Assembly: GCF_000373145.1 (NCBI RefSeq)
Contig: NZ_KB890623.1
Location: 1 to 64,000 of the forward strand
Direction: 5' to 3'
Origin: Thermus oshimai DSM 12092
Lineage (GTDB): Bacteria > Deinococcota > Deinococci > Deinococcales > Thermaceae
DNA: 64,000 nt
Of this stretch, positions 25,464-35,191 are shown piece by piece. Position 1 is the stretch's first letter. Each line of letters starts with the position of its first letter. The notes below the pieces were generated by a model. It made no database searches. It saw only the letters and a list, made by a program, of their open reading frames with translations, and was not told the DNA's origin. A program made the position numbers and the translations under genes.

Positions 25464-27593
25464 ATGCGCCTCCTCCGGCTGGGGGTCCTCTTCCTCCTCC
25501 TCCTTGTTGTCTTGGACCCCAGGCTTCCCCGCCCGGGGCGGACGGTCTACTTTCTGGACTTCTCCCCCTCGGCCCGGGAGGGGGTTTTCGCCCTGGCGGA
25601 AAGGCTTCCCCGGGAAGGGCTGTACCTGGCCTTTGCGGAGGAGGTGGCCCGGCTTCCCGCCCCCACCGCCCGGCGGCTGGACCTGGGGGAGGGGACGGAC
25701 CTGAGGAGGGCCTTCCAGGAGGCCCTAAAGCTCAGGCCCGACCGGGTGGTCCTGGTTTCGGACGGGCTCTTTGCCCCCCTTCCTCCCCCCTTTCCCCTGG
25801 ACGCGGTCTATGTCCCCCCTAGGCCCTGGGTGGCCCTGCGCCTCCTCCCGCCCCCCTACCCCCTCTACGGGGAGACCGTGGGGGTGCGGGTGGTCCTGGA
25901 GGCCCCTAGGCCCGCCGAGGCCCGGGTGCGGGTGGAGGGCCCGGGCGGGGTTTTAGAGCGGCGCCTTTTGGTGGAGGGCACGCGGGTCCTCACCTACGCC
26001 TTCCCCCTCACGGAAGGGGCCGAGGTGCGGGCGGTGGCCGAGGGCCCTTGGGGGAGGAGCGAGGCCCGGGCCCAGGTGGCCCCCCTGGACCGGGGGCGGG
26101 CCCTGGTCCTGGGGGACGAGGCCCTGGCCCGTGTCCTCGAGGCCCAGGGCTTCCAGGTGGACCGGGGACCCTTCCGCCTCCCCCTGGAGGCGGACCTGGT
26201 GGCCCTTGGGGTGGGGGTTTTGGACCTGCCGGAAGGGGCCCCCGAGGCCCTAAAGGACTTCCTCCGCCAGGGGGGCGGCCTCCTCTTCACCGCCACCCCC
26301 AGGGGGCTTTTCCTGGGGGGGTGGGACCGGGCCCTCCCGGAGGACTTTCCCTTAAGGCCCTTGGGCCGGAAGGGGGCGGCCTTGGTCCTGGTCCTGGACG
26401 TCTCGGGGAGCATGGAGGGGGAAAAGCTGGCCCTGGCCCTTGCGGGGGCGGTGGAGCTGGTGCGGAGCGCGGCCCCCGAGGACTGGGTGGGGGTGGTCCT
26501 CTTCAGCTCTTCTCCCAGGATCCTCTTCCCCCCAAGGCCCATGACGGCGCAGGGGAAGAAGGAAGCGGAAAGCCTCCTTCTTTCGGTGCGCCCCGGTGGG
26601 GGAACGGTCTTGGGCCCCGCCTTCCGGGAGGCGGTGCGCCTTTTGGAGGGGGTACCCGTGGAGCGGAAGGGGATCCTGGTCCTCACCGACGGCCTCCTTT
26701 CCGACCCCAAGGAGCCCATCCTGGAGCTGGCCCAGGCCTCGAGGCTGGAGGTGAGCGCCCTGGCCCTGGGGCAGGACGCGGACCGGGCCTTTTTGGAAGC
26801 CCTTGCCCGAAGGGGGGGTGGGCGGTTCTACTTCGCCGCCCGCCCGGAGGAGCTTCCCAGGCTTTTCCTCCGGGAAGGCCAGGAGATCTTCCAGGAAGAG
26901 GGGCTGAGGGGGCGTTTCCCCATAGAGGCCAGGCCCCACCCCCTCACAGAGGGCTTCCGCTTTCCCCCCCTTTCCTTCCTCCTCCCCGCCCGGGCGGAGC
27001 CCTGGGCGGAGGTCCTCCTCGCCAGCGGCGAGCGGGCGGTTTTGGCCCTGGGGGAGCGGGGGGCGGGGCGGGTGGCCGCCCTGGCCACGGACCTTTCCCT
27101 TGCCTGGGAGGGCTGGGAGGGCCTGGCCCCCTTCCTTGGGGGCCTGGCCCGCCACCTCATGGGGGGGAGGAAGGCCCTTGCCCTCTACGCCTACCCGGAA
27201 GGGGAGGGGGTGCGGGCGGTGGCCCTGGGGGCCCTGGAGGCCCCGCGCCTCCTCGTGGGGGGCGAGGAGGTCCCCATGGTGCCCACGGGCCCCGGGCGGT
27301 TTGAGGGGGTGGTGCGGGGGGAAGGGGTCCTCCTGGATGGGGAAAAGCGCATTCCCCTGGTCCTCCCCCTCCCCGGGGAGTGGACCCCCAGGGACGGGCG
27401 GGCGGTCCTAAGGGCCCTGGCCGAGGGGAGCGGGGGGCGGTTCTTTGAGGGGGAGGTCCCCGCCCCCTCCCCTCAGGCCGCCCTCCCCCTAAGGCCCTAC
27501 CTCCTGGCCCTGGCCCTCCTCCTCTTCCTCCTGGAACGCCTTTGGGCCTACAAGGTGGCGGGGGTTACGGAAGCCCCCCGCCCTTCCCTTTAA
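25464..27593 (+). CDS. Membrane-anchored von Willebrand factor A protein
   Basis: The 709-residue protein has an N-terminal hydrophobic segment (3-19) and a C-terminal TM helix (about 677-696), so most of it is likely extracytoplasmic. Residues near 215-290 resemble the glutamine-amidotransferase-like region of BatA-type membrane proteins. A vWA domain follows from about 306 with the metal (MIDAS) motif LVLDVSGSM and then TDG in VLTDGLL. Proposed role: protein-protein or metal-dependent scaffold; no MoxR ATPase is nearby. A -10-like TATAGC (25450-25455) lies 8 nt before the ATG, suggesting a leaderless message. Confidence 0.8.
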   Translation: MRLLRLGVLFLLLLVVLDPRLPRPGRTVYFLDFSPSAREGVFALAERLPREGLYLAFAEEVARLPAPTARRLDLGEGTDLRRAFQEALKLRPDRVVLVSDGLFAPLPPPFPLDAVYVPPRPWVALRLLPPPYPLYGETVGVRVVLEAPRPAEARVRVEGPGGVLERRLLVEGTRVLTYAFPLTEGAEVRAVAEGPWGRSEARAQVAPLDRGRALVLGDEALARVLEAQGFQVDRGPFRLPLEADLVALGVGVLDLPEGAPEALKDFLRQGGGLLFTATPRGLFLGGWDRALPEDFPLRPLGRKGAALVLVLDVSGSMEGEKLALALAGAVELVRSAAPEDWVGVVLFSSSPRILFPPRPMTAQGKKEAESLLLSVRPGGGTVLGPAFREAVRLLEGVPVERKGILVLTDGLLSDPKEPILELAQASRLEVSALALGQDADRAFLEALARRGGGRFYFAARPEELPRLFLREGQEIFQEEGLRGRFPIEARPHPLTEGFRFPPLSFLLPARAEPWAEVLLASGERAVLALGERGAGRVAALATDLSLAWEGWEGLAPFLGGLARHLMGGRKALALYAYPEGEGVRAVALGALEAPRLLVGGEEVPMVPTGPGRFEGVVRGEGVLLDGEKRIPLVLPLPGEWTPRDGRAVLRALAEGSGGRFFEGEVPAPSPQAALPLRPYLLALALLLFLLERLWAYKVAGVTEAPRPSL

Positions 27594-27617
27594 CCTCTCC
27601 CTGAAAGGAGGCCAGGT

Positions 27618-28529
27618 ATGGAGCGAAGGGCTTTTCTCAAGGGCGTGAACCTTTTGGCCGCCGCGGCGGGGATGGGGGGGGCGTGGGCCCAGGCCCCAAG
27701 CCCCAAGGGGGTTCAGGGGGGCGGGTTTTACCGCTTCCCTTTGGGCCGCTACACCGTGACCGTCCTCTCCGACGGCCAGTCGGCCCCGGGGCCCCTCCTT
27801 CCGAGCTGGGGGGCGAACCCCGAACTCCAGGAGGAGTTCCGCCGGGTCCTTCTGGAACACTTCCTGGACCCCAACGCCACCCCCAACAACTTCAACCCCG
27901 TCCTGGTGGACACGGGTAGCGCCCGGCTCCTGGTGGACACCGGGCGGGGCCAGGGGGGGAGGCTTCTTGAGCACCTGGCCCTGGCGGGCTACGCCCCTGG
28001 CGACCTTACCCACGTCTTCCTCACCCACGGCCACCCCGACCACATCGGGGGCTTGGTGGACGGAGGGGGGAGGCCCGCTTTCCCGAACGCCCTCCACCTC
28101 ATGGGCCGGGTGGACCTGGACTACTGGCTGAAAAACCCCACCCCTGCGGTGGAGCGGGCCCTTTTCCCCTTACGGGAGCGCATCCGGCCGGTGGAGGACG
28201 GGGAGGAGATCCTCCCCGGGGTGCGGGCCGTGGCCTCCTTCGGCCACACCCCCGGGCACATGAGCCTCGAGGTCCTCTCGGAGGGGCAGAAGCTCTTCAT
28301 CTTCGGGGATGCCGCCGGGCACTACCTCCTCTCCCTGCGCTTCCCCCAGGCCTACCTGGGCTTTGACATGGACCGGGCCCAGGTGGTGGCCACCCGGGCC
28401 CGGCTCTTCCGCAAGGTGGCCGAGGAGAAGGCCCTCCTCACCGCCTACCACTTCCCCTGGCCCGCCCTGGGCTACCTCCGCCCCTTGGGGGAGGGGTACG
28501 AGTTCGTCCCCGCCTTCTTCAGGTTCTAA
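27618..28529 (+). CDS. Tat-exported metallo-beta-lactamase-fold hydrolase
   Basis: The 303-residue protein begins MERRAFLKGVNLLAAAAGMG, a twin-arginine signal, with likely cleavage after AWA. The metal site is HxHxDH in LTHGHPDHIGG (about 135-145), with further ligands in GHTPGHMSLEV, FGDAAGH and a late His in TAYHFPWP. It is predicted to fold and load metal before export and to act outside the membrane. The substrate is unknown; lactonase- and phosphodiesterase-like members share these motifs. AAAGGAGG lies before the ATG, 24 bp after the vWA gene, so the two may be co-transcribed. Confidence 0.85.
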   Translation: MERRAFLKGVNLLAAAAGMGGAWAQAPSPKGVQGGGFYRFPLGRYTVTVLSDGQSAPGPLLPSWGANPELQEEFRRVLLEHFLDPNATPNNFNPVLVDTGSARLLVDTGRGQGGRLLEHLALAGYAPGDLTHVFLTHGHPDHIGGLVDGGGRPAFPNALHLMGRVDLDYWLKNPTPAVERALFPLRERIRPVEDGEEILPGVRAVASFGHTPGHMSLEVLSEGQKLFIFGDAAGHYLLSLRFPQAYLGFDMDRAQVVATRARLFRKVAEEKALLTAYHFPWPALGYLRPLGEGYEFVPAFFRF

Positions 28530-28586
28530 GGGTTCTCATGTGCAAAGCTCACGCCCGCTCCCTTGGGTTTCCTCCAGCCTAGGGGT

Positions 28587-28964
28587 ATGCTGCACTGGGA
28601 CGATGAGCTAGACCGCCGGATCCGGCTGGAGAAGGAGGGGCGGCGCCTCCAGGAAGCACCTTTTCGCAAGCGCATCATGGAGCTGGAGGCGGAGATCGTG
28701 AAATTCCGCTTCCGCCTGCAGCAGCTGGAGGAGGAGAAGAGGATCCTCTACTGGGAGAAGCGGGAGATCGCCCTGGGCCGGGCCTTCCCCGGCCCCCTCC
28801 TGGAGGAGGCCAAGCGCACCCTGGAGGAGGCCTGGCTGGACCTCACCCTCATGGGCTCGCCCCAGGCCCCCAGGGTGGAGGAGCTTATCCGCCACCTGGA
28901 GCGGATCCTGAACGACCGAAACCCTCGCCGATCTGAACGAGAACCGCCTCGCCGCGAACCGTAA
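28587..28964 (+). CDS. Coiled-coil protein, unknown function
   Basis: The 125-residue product from ATG 28587 (MLHWDDELDRRIRLEKEG) is highly charged. From about 14 to 60 it has long heptad-like runs (RIMELEAEIVKFRFRLQQL), so it should form a coiled coil. No signal or membrane segment is seen. I do not recognise it. The last 80 bp, an Arg-rich tail, overlap the convergent thioesterase gene. Confidence 0.6.
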   Translation: MLHWDDELDRRIRLEKEGRRLQEAPFRKRIMELEAEIVKFRFRLQQLEEEKRILYWEKREIALGRAFPGPLLEEAKRTLEEAWLDLTLMGSPQAPRVEELIRHLERILNDRNPRRSEREPPRREP

Positions 28965-29373
28965 GGACCCCCTCGGCGAAGAGCTCGGTTTCCACCACCA
29001 CCTTCTTCCCCTTCACCTCCCGGGCCCGGCCCACCAGGAGGAGCTCCGGGCCCAGGGGGGTGGGCTTCAGGTAGTCCACCTTGAGGCTGGCGGTGACGAA
29101 GCGCAGGGGGTGGGCCTCGAGGCTAAGCCCCTCCGCCTGGGCCTTGGCCGCGGCGGCGGTGGCCGTGGAATGGCAGTCCACCAAGGAGGCGAGAAGCCCC
29201 CCGTAGACGAAGCCAGGGACGGCGGTGTGGTAGGGCTTCGGGGTGAAGCGGGTTTCGCTTTCCCCCCGCTCGGGGTGCCAGTGGGTTTCTATACGGAGCC
29301 CCTGGGCGTTTAGGTAGCCGCACCCGTAGCAGTGGGCCCACTCCGGGGGGTAGTAGAGCTGGACCGCCTTCAT
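28885..29373 (-). CDS. Hotdog-fold acyl-CoA thioesterase (PaaI/4HBT type)
   Basis: The 162-residue protein hydrolyses acyl-CoA thioesters (prediction by family). [16 protein letters not shown] matches the C-x-GCG-x-N-x-GL signature of this thioesterase group, and [20 protein letters not shown] is the hotdog helix with the active-site Asp. ATG 29373 overlaps the stop of the mutase small subunit as ATGA, so translation is coupled. It may free CoA when methylmalonyl- or succinyl-CoA accumulates (inference). Confidence 0.85.
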   Translation of the reverse strand: MKAVQLYYPPEWAHCYGCGYLNAQGLRIETHWHPERGESETRFTPKPYHTAVPGFVYGGLLASLVDCHSTATAAAAKAQAEGLSLEAHPLRFVTASLKVDYLKPTPLGPELLLVGRAREVKGKKVVVETELFAEGVLTVRGEAVLVQIGEGFGRSGSAPGGG

Positions 29374-29789
29374 GAAAGCCCCTGGGCCCTCCAGCGCTCG
29401 GGCACCTTGGCCTTGAGGAAGTCCACGATCTCCTGGGTGCTGGTCCCCGGCCCGAAGACCGCGGCCACCCCCAGGGCCTTCAGCTTGGGCACGTCCTCGT
29501 CGGGGATGATGCCCCCCCCGAAGAGGAGGATGTCCGAGGCCCCCTGCTCTTCCAGAAGCCTTTTCACCTCCCGGAAGTAGTGCATGTGGGCTCCGGAGAG
29601 GATGGAAAGCCCGATGGCGTCCACGTCCTCCTGGATGGCCGCGGAGACGATCATCTCCGGGGTCTGGCGGAGCCCGGTGTAGATGACCTCCATCCCCGCG
29701 TCCCTTAGGGCCCGGGCCACCACCTTGGCCCCCCGGTCGTGGCCGTCCAGGCCTGGTTTGGCGATGAGCACCCGTATGCGCCGGTCCAT
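29370..29789 (-). CDS. mcmA2: Methylmalonyl-CoA mutase, B12-binding small subunit
   Basis: The 139-residue cobalamin domain has [15 protein letters not shown], carrying the D-x-H-x-x-G base-off motif with the lower-ligand His at about 17. SILSGAH at about 62-68 and [14 protein letters not shown] complete the nucleotide-tail binding loops. It works with the separate large subunit 95 bp upstream to interconvert methylmalonyl-CoA and succinyl-CoA, as in archaeal-type split mutases. Confidence 0.95.
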   Translation of the reverse strand: MDRRIRVLIAKPGLDGHDRGAKVVARALRDAGMEVIYTGLRQTPEMIVSAAIQEDVDAIGLSILSGAHMHYFREVKRLLEEQGASDILLFGGGIIPDEDVPKLKALGVAAVFGPGTSTQEIVDFLKAKVPERWRAQGLS

Positions 29790-29884
29790 GGGTCAACCTC
29801 CCTCAGCGTTGGGATGGGGTGGCCTGGGGGCAAAGCCCCTTTGGCCGCCCGTGCGCTCCCATCGTACACCTCGGCCCGCGCCGG

Positions 29885-31540
29885 TCAGACGTAGGCGGGC
29901 TCCTGGTAGGTGCCGTAGACCTCCCGGAGAACGTCCATCATCTCCCCCAAGGTGCAGTAGGCCAGGGCGCAGTCCACGAAGTAGGGCATGGTGTTCTGCC
30001 CTTCCACCGCCGCCTGCCTTAGGGCCTTTAGGGCCTCCTCCGCCCGCTTGGGGTCGCGCTCCCGCCGCACGCGGGCCAGCCTTTCCGCCTGCACCCTTTC
30101 CACCTCGGGGTCCACAAGCTGGATGGGGACCTTTAGGGGGATCTCGTCGGTGAAGGCGTTCACCCCCACGATGATGCGCTCTTTCCGCTCCACCTCCTGC
30201 TGGTAGCGGTAGCTGGCCTCGGCGAGCTCCCTTAGGAAGTAGCCCTCCTCGATGGCCCGCACCACCCCGCCCATGCGCCGGATCTCCTCAATGATGGCCA
30301 TGGCCTGGCGCTCCATCTCGTCCGTGAGCCACTCCACGTAGTAGCTCCCCGCCAGGGGGTCTATGGTGTGGGTGACCCCGGTCTCGTAGGCGATGATCTG
30401 CTGGGTCCTTAGGGCGATGGTGGCGGACTCCTCCGTGGGGAGGGCCAGGGCCTCGTCGTAGGCGTCGGTGTGGAGGCTGTTGGTCCCCCCCAGGACCGCG
30501 GCCAGGGCCTGGATGGCCACCCGGGCGATGTTGTTCAGGGGTTGCTGGGCGGTGAGGGAGACCCCGGCGGTCTGGGCGTGGGTGCGGAGCATCCAGCTCT
30601 CCGGGCGCTTGGCCCCGTAGCGGTGGCGCATCTCCTTGGCCCAGATGCGCCGGGCCGCGCGGAACTTGGCGATCTCCTCAAAGAAGTCGTTGTGCACGTC
30701 AAAGAAGAAGCTGATCCGGGGGGCGAACTCGTCGATGTCCAGGCCCCGCTTAAGCGCGGCCTCCACGTACTCAAACCCGTCCGCCAGGGTCCAGGCCAGC
30801 TCCTGCACCGCGGTGGAGCCCGCCTCGCGGATGTGGTAGCCGGAAACGGAGATGAAGTTCCACTTGGGGACGTTCTTGGGCCCCCACTCAAAGGTGTCTA
30901 TGACCAGCTTTACGCTGGGCTCCGGGGGGAAGATGAACTCCTTTTGGGCGATGAACTCCTTGAGGATGTCGTTCTGGATGGTCCCCCCAAGCTTCTTCCA
31001 GTCGTAGCCCTTCTTCTTGGCCACCGCCAGGTACATGGCCCAGATGGCGTTGGCCGGGGAGTTGATGGTCATGGAGGTGGTGACCTCCTCGAGGTTGATC
31101 CCCTCAAAGAGGATCTCCATGTCCGCCAGGCTGGACACCGCCACCCCGCACTTCCCCACCTCCCCCTTGGAAAGGGGGTGGTCGGAGTCGTAGCCCATGA
31201 GGGTGGGGAGGTCAAAGGCCACGGAAAGCCCCGTCTGCCCCGCTTTGAGGAGCTTTTTAAAGCGCTCGTTGGTCTGCTCCGCGGTGCCGAAGCCCGCGAA
31301 CATGCGCATGGTCCAGAGCTTGGACCGGTACATGGAGCCGTAGACCCCCCGGGTGTAGGGGTACTCCCCGGGGAAGCCCCGCTTCTCCTCGTACTCGGGG
31401 TCCAGGACCCCGATGTCCTCCGGGGTGTAGAGGGGCTCGGGGGCGATCTCCGAGAGGGTGCGGTGGGCCACGGGCCTCTCGGGCATCTTTTCCAGGCTCT
31501 TCCGGTAGGTTTCCCTGAGCCAGTCGTGCTTTTTGCGCAT
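29885..31540 (-). CDS. mcmA1: Methylmalonyl-CoA mutase, large (catalytic TIM-barrel) subunit
   Basis: The 551-residue protein holds only the substrate-binding barrel domain; the B12 domain is on the next gene. Key segments: [37 protein letters not shown], the usual N-terminal region with the active-site Tyr; [10 protein letters not shown]; and [36 protein letters not shown]. It belongs to propionate/branched-chain degradation. A meaB chaperone gene is not seen in the window. Confidence 0.96.
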   Translation of the reverse strand: MRKKHDWLRETYRKSLEKMPERPVAHRTLSEIAPEPLYTPEDIGVLDPEYEEKRGFPGEYPYTRGVYGSMYRSKLWTMRMFAGFGTAEQTNERFKKLLKAGQTGLSVAFDLPTLMGYDSDHPLSKGEVGKCGVAVSSLADMEILFEGINLEEVTTSMTINSPANAIWAMYLAVAKKKGYDWKKLGGTIQNDILKEFIAQKEFIFPPEPSVKLVIDTFEWGPKNVPKWNFISVSGYHIREAGSTAVQELAWTLADGFEYVEAALKRGLDIDEFAPRISFFFDVHNDFFEEIAKFRAARRIWAKEMRHRYGAKRPESWMLRTHAQTAGVSLTAQQPLNNIARVAIQALAAVLGGTNSLHTDAYDEALALPTEESATIALRTQQIIAYETGVTHTIDPLAGSYYVEWLTDEMERQAMAIIEEIRRMGGVVRAIEEGYFLRELAEASYRYQQEVERKERIIVGVNAFTDEIPLKVPIQLVDPEVERVQAERLARVRRERDPKRAEEALKALRQAAVEGQNTMPYFVDCALAYCTLGEMMDVLREVYGTYQEPAYV

Positions 31541-31560
31541 GGGCCCTCCCTTTGCCCCCG

Positions 31561-31566
31561 ATTATA
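31561..31566 (-). promoter_or_regulatory. -10 box of the mcmA1 promoter
   Basis: A perfect TATAAT on the minus strand lies 21 nt before ATG 31540, with AAGGGAGGG as Shine-Dalgarno in between. The -35 region (TTTCCC at 17 nt) is weak. Confidence 0.6.
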
Positions 31567-31594
31567 CGCTTTTTTGCGGGGAGGGGAAAGGGCG

Positions 31595-32461
31595 TTATCC
31601 CTGGCGCTCGCTTTCCGGCTCCACGTGGATCGTGACGGAAAGCCCCGGCACCGCCTTCTTCAACTCCTCCTCCAGGCGGTCGCAAAGCCGGTGGGCCTCC
31701 TCCACGGACATCCTCCCCGGCACCACCAGGTGGAACTCCAGAAAGGCCTTGGGCCCCGCCCGGCGGGTCTTGAGGTCGTGGACCTCTAAGGCGCCCTGGG
31801 CCAGGTGGGCCTTAAGCACCTCCTGGATGCGGCTAAGCTCCTCCGGCCCCAGCCCCTCGTCCATAAGCCCACCCACAGACTGCCGCACCAGGCGGAGGCC
31901 GATGAGGAGGATGTGCCCCGCCACTAGGAGGGCCAGAAGGGGGTCCAGCCACCAGCGCCCGGTGGCCCAGGCCAGGCCCACCCCGAGGAGGACCCCCAGG
32001 GAGGTGAGGACATCCGAGAGGACGTGGTACCCGTCCGCGGTGAGGGCGGGGGAGCGGAGGGCCTTCCCCTTCCCGATGAGGAGGAGGGCCAAGAGGGCGT
32101 TCAGGCCCGTGGCCAGGAGGTTCAGGCCCATTCCGGGGCCAAGGCCCTCGAGGGGCAGGGGCTGGAGGAGGCGGGGCAGGGCCTCCTTGGCGATGAGAAG
32201 GGCGGCCAGGACCACCAGGACCCCTTCCGCCACCGCGGAGAAGTACTCGGCCTTGGTGTGGCCGAAGGGGTGGTTGTGGTCCGGGGGTTTTTCCGCGATG
32301 CGGAGGGCGGTGAGGGCGAGGAGGGCCGCGGCCACGTTCACCGTGGACTCCAGGGCATCGGAGAGGAGGGCCACCGAGCCCGTGAGGCGGTAGGCGAGAA
32401 GCTTGAGCCCCAGGACCAGGAGGGCCACCAGGAGGCTTAGGGTGGCCAGGCGTCTGCCCAT
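31595..32461 (-). CDS. czrB: Cation diffusion facilitator, CzrB-like Zn/Cd exporter
   Basis: Proton-coupled metal exporter of 288 residues with six TM helices. Transport-site residues lie in LLSDALESTVNVAAALLAL (TM2, SDxxxS/N) and HVLSDVLTSLGVLLG (TM5, HxxxD). The C-terminal cytoplasmic ferredoxin-like domain (from about 200) has EVHDLKTRRAGPKAFLEFH and VTIHVEPESE, matching what I remember of the Thermus CzrB structure. It lies 8 bp after lysS and probably shares its transcript. Metal choice (Zn/Cd) is by homology only. Confidence 0.9.
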   Translation of the reverse strand: MGRRLATLSLLVALLVLGLKLLAYRLTGSVALLSDALESTVNVAAALLALTALRIAEKPPDHNHPFGHTKAEYFSAVAEGVLVVLAALLIAKEALPRLLQPLPLEGLGPGMGLNLLATGLNALLALLLIGKGKALRSPALTADGYHVLSDVLTSLGVLLGVGLAWATGRWWLDPLLALLVAGHILLIGLRLVRQSVGGLMDEGLGPEELSRIQEVLKAHLAQGALEVHDLKTRRAGPKAFLEFHLVVPGRMSVEEAHRLCDRLEEELKKAVPGLSVTIHVEPESERQG

Positions 32462-32468
32462 GGGGGGG

Positions 32469-33944
32469 TTACGCCTCCTCGGCTTCCCCCTCTTTCCTGG
32501 GCTTCATGAGGGGGAAGAGGAGGACATCCCTTAAGGAGGGCTGGTCGGTGAAGATCATGGCCAGGCGGTCAATGCCGAGGCCTAGCCCCGCCGCGGGGGG
32601 CATGCCGTACTCCAGGGCCAGGAGGAAGTCCTCGTCGGGCTCGGGGGCCTCCTCGTCCCCCTCCTTGCGCCTTCTTGCCTGCTCCAGGAAGCGCTCCCGC
32701 TGGTCCAGGGCGTCGTTCAGCTCGGAGTAGCAGGGGGCGATCTCCATGCCCCCGATGTAGAGGTCCCAGCGCTCGGTAAGCCCGGGCTTTTCCCGGTGGC
32801 GCTTGGCCAGGGGGCTTAGGACGAGGGGGAAGTCCATGACGAAGGTGGGGTCCTGGAGGCTGGGCTCCACGTAGATCCCGAAGAGCTTGTCCAGGAGCTT
32901 GTAGGCGGGCACCTGGGCGAGCTCGGGGTGGTGGGCGTCCGCCCAGAGGCGGAGCCTGTCCAGGTCCAGGGGGTCAAAGGGGAGGCCCGCGGCCTCCTTC
33001 AGGCTTTCCACGAAGGAGATGCGCCGGAAGGGGGGCTGGAAGTTGAGGGTCCTTCCCCCGTAGGGCACCTGGTGGCTTCCCATAAGGGCCAGGGCCAGCC
33101 CCGAGAGGAGCTCCTCCACCAGGGCCAGCATGTCCAGGTAGTCCGCGTAGGCCCAGTAGGCCTCCAGCATGGTGAACTCGGGGTTGTGGTTGTGGTCGAT
33201 CCCCTCGTTGCGGAAGTTGCGCCCGATCTCAAAGACCTTCTCAAACCCCCCCACGAGGAGGCGCTTGAGGTAAAGCTCTAAGGAGATGCGCAGGAAGAAC
33301 TCGTGGTCCAGGGCGTTGTGGTAGGTCTTGAAGGGCCTAGCCTCCGCCCCCCCGGTGGTGGGCTGGAGGATGGGGGTTTCCACCTCCAAGAACCCCTTTT
33401 CCTCAAAGAAGCGCCGGATGTACCGGACCATCTCGGAGCGCTTCCGGAAGACCTCCTTGGCCTCGGGGTTCATGATGAGGTCCAGGTAGCGCCTCCGGTA
33501 GCGGGCCTCCTTGTCCTTGAGGCCGTGCCACTTGTCCGGCAGGGGGTGGAGGCTTTTCACCAGGGGGGTCCAGGAGAGGACCTTCACCGTGACCTCCCCG
33601 GTCTTGGTGGTGAAGACCGTGCCCTTCACCCCCAGGAGGTCCCCCACGTCCAGCTTTTTCAGGAGCTCGTACTGGGGGGTGGTGTCCTTGGCGAAGTAGA
33701 GCTGGATGCGGCCGGACTCGTCCTGGAGGTGGGCGAAGGTGACCTTGCCCATCCGCCTCAGGGCCAGGATGCGCCCGGCCAGGGCCACCTCCTCCGGCCA
33801 CTCCGTTCCCGGGGGGGCGCCCTTTTTGTCCTCTAGGATCTCCAGGGCCGCGTGGGTCTTGGGGAAGCGGTAGGGGTAGGGCTCAAAGCCCGCCTCCACC
33901 AGGGCCTCGAGGTTGAGAAGGCGCTGGCGCGTCTGCTCGTTCAT
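32469..33944 (-). CDS. lysS: Lysyl-tRNA synthetase (class II)
   Basis: The 491-residue enzyme charges tRNA-Lys. An N-terminal OB-fold anticodon-binding domain (about 60-150) has [21 protein letters not shown]. The class II motifs are motif 1 in [12 protein letters not shown], motif 2 [21 protein letters not shown], and motif 3 [19 protein letters not shown]. The start overlaps the gfh1 stop by 4 bp (ATGA). Confidence 0.97.
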   Translation of the reverse strand: MNEQTRQRLLNLEALVEAGFEPYPYRFPKTHAALEILEDKKGAPPGTEWPEEVALAGRILALRRMGKVTFAHLQDESGRIQLYFAKDTTPQYELLKKLDVGDLLGVKGTVFTTKTGEVTVKVLSWTPLVKSLHPLPDKWHGLKDKEARYRRRYLDLIMNPEAKEVFRKRSEMVRYIRRFFEEKGFLEVETPILQPTTGGAEARPFKTYHNALDHEFFLRISLELYLKRLLVGGFEKVFEIGRNFRNEGIDHNHNPEFTMLEAYWAYADYLDMLALVEELLSGLALALMGSHQVPYGGRTLNFQPPFRRISFVESLKEAAGLPFDPLDLDRLRLWADAHHPELAQVPAYKLLDKLFGIYVEPSLQDPTFVMDFPLVLSPLAKRHREKPGLTERWDLYIGGMEIAPCYSELNDALDQRERFLEQARRRKEGDEEAPEPDEDFLLALEYGMPPAAGLGLGIDRLAMIFTDQPSLRDVLLFPLMKPRKEGEAEEA

Positions 33945-34411
33945 GCGCGGATGTCCACCACCCTGAACTCCCGCTTGCCCTTGGGGGTTTCCAGGGTGAG
34001 CACGTCCCCCACCCGGTGGCCCAGGAGGGCCCGGCCCATGGGGGAGGCGTCGGAGATCTTCATGGGGGTTTCCAGGACGTTGGCCTCCGCGGGGGAGACC
34101 ACCTGCACCTCCAGCCTTTCCCCGCTCAAGGGGTCTTCCAGGACCACCACCGAGCCCAGGCCGATGGTCTCCCCGCCCACCCCCTCCAGGATGACCGCCC
34201 GGGAGAGGATGTCCTCGAGGCTGTCAATGCGGGCCTCAATGCGGGCCTTTTCCTGCTTGGCCGCCTCCAGCCCCGAGTCGTCGTAGTCGTCGGAGGATTC
34301 CATGAGCTCCTGCAGGATGCGGGTGGCCTCCTGGAGCCGTTCCCTTTCCTGCAGAAGCTGCTGCATGAGCCGCTCGTAACCGGCCTTGGTGAGCTTCACC
34401 TCGCGCGCCAT
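33941..34411 (-). CDS. gfh1: Gfh1, GreA-like RNA polymerase inhibitor
   Basis: The 156-residue Gre-family protein binds the polymerase secondary channel. The coiled-coil tip carries [14 protein letters not shown], the four-Asp loop of Thermus Gfh1, rather than the D-E pair of GreA, so it should inhibit transcription instead of stimulating RNA cleavage (family knowledge). The N-terminal coiled coil spans 1-75, and the C-terminal FKBP-like domain has [28 protein letters not shown]. It is translationally coupled to lysS. Confidence 0.95.
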   Translation of the reverse strand: MAREVKLTKAGYERLMQQLLQERERLQEATRILQELMESSDDYDDSGLEAAKQEKARIEARIDSLEDILSRAVILEGVGGETIGLGSVVVLEDPLSGERLEVQVVSPAEANVLETPMKISDASPMGRALLGHRVGDVLTLETPKGKREFRVVDIRA

Positions 34412-34474
34412 AGTGCACCTCGTAAGTCATGGAGGCCGGCTTCAGCCGACCCCCGCGGCCCAAAGGCCCAGTTC

Positions 34475-34834
34475 TCAGGTGAGTATACCCCGAAGGAGGA
34501 TTTCCCTCAAACGTTCAGGCCGGGCGTGCTCCGCGCAGGACGGGGTGTCCTGGCAGAGGATGAGGTAGCGCACGTGCTCCCATCGCCCCCCCACCGGGTG
34601 GCGGAAGAAGGCCAGGGCGCTTCCCGAGAGGTGGCGGCGGCAGGCCTCGCACACCTGGGGGGCGGAAGGGGTGCCCAAGGGCTCCAGGGTGAGGTGGAGC
34701 TCGGGAGGGCCTTTCTCCAGGATGTGCACCCGCCCCTCCCCGTCCCGGTAATAAAGAATCTCCCCTAAGGGGAGAAGCTCGGGGGATGTGCCCGGGAAGA
34801 GCTCAAGGATGAGCTCCCGTTCCTCGTAGTCCAT
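34475..34834 (-). CDS. Hypothetical protein with possible Cys4 zinc site
   Basis: The 119-residue protein has no membrane segment. The C-terminal half shows VCEACRRHLSGSALAFF and, 30 residues on, LCQDTPSCAEH, i.e. C-x2-C and C-x5-C pairs that could bind zinc in a treble-clef-like fold. The pattern is reminiscent of the zinc domain of EF-G-binding FBP proteins, but I am not certain. The gfh1 promoter lies inside its 3' end. Confidence 0.65.
   Translation of the reverse strand: MDYEERELILELFPGTSPELLPLGEILYYRDGEGRVHILEKGPPELHLTLEPLGTPSAPQVCEACRRHLSGSALAFFRHPVGGRWEHVRYLILCQDTPSCAEHARPERLREILLRGILT
34482..34510 (-). promoter_or_regulatory. Promoter of gfh1-lysS-czrB
   Basis: On the minus strand: -35 TTGAGG (34505-34510), a 17-nt spacer and -10 TATACT (34482-34487). 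A leader of about 65 nt follows, including the inverted repeat GGCCCAAAGGCC near 34459. The promoter overlaps the end of the preceding hypothetical gene. Confidence 0.7.
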
Positions 34835-34838
34835 GCCC

Positions 34839-35183
34839 CTAGCTTAGCCCAAGCCGCCGGAGGAGGGGGGGGAGGAAGAGGTAGAGCCCCCCAAGGAGGG
34901 CGAAGAGGCTCGCCAGGAGCACCGCGGCCGCGGCCGCGTCCTTGGCCGCCTTGGCCAGGGGGTGGTAGACGGGGCTCGTGAGGTCCACAAGGGCCTCCAG
35001 GGCGGTGTTCATGAGCTCCAGGGAGAGCACCAGGGCGCTGAAGAGGAGGATGGGGAGGGGGTCCACCCCGAGCCAGAGGGCGAGGAGGAGGGCGAGAAGG
35101 CCCAGGTAGGCCTCGAGGCGGAAGTTCCGCTGCACCCGCCAGGCGTAGCGGAGCCCCTCCAGGGCGTAGCCGAAGGAGCGCAG
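34839..35183 (-). CDS. dgkA: Diacylglycerol/undecaprenol kinase family protein
   Basis: Small membrane kinase, about 114 residues with three TM helices. The active-site signature ALVLSLELMNTALEALVDL and HPLAKAAKDAAAAAVLL matches the DgkA/undecaprenol kinase family exactly. The N-terminus is LRSFGYALEGLRYAWRVQRNFRLEAYLG. The start is a problem: no ATG, GTG or TTG lies between the ybeY stop and the conserved region, and the frame stays open into ybeY. I placed it at CTG 35183, just after the ybeY stop, as the most family-like boundary. Confidence 0.8.
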   Translation of the reverse strand: MRSFGYALEGLRYAWRVQRNFRLEAYLGLLALLLALWLGVDPLPILLFSALVLSLELMNTALEALVDLTSPVYHPLAKAAKDAAAAAVLLASLFALLGGLYLFLPPLLRRLGLS

Positions 35184-35191
35184 GACCCCCT

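Noticed and set aside
33941-34411. Transcript cleavage factor GreA
   Set aside because: The tip loop has four Asp (DDYDD) typical of Gfh1 rather than the GreA D-x-x-E pattern.
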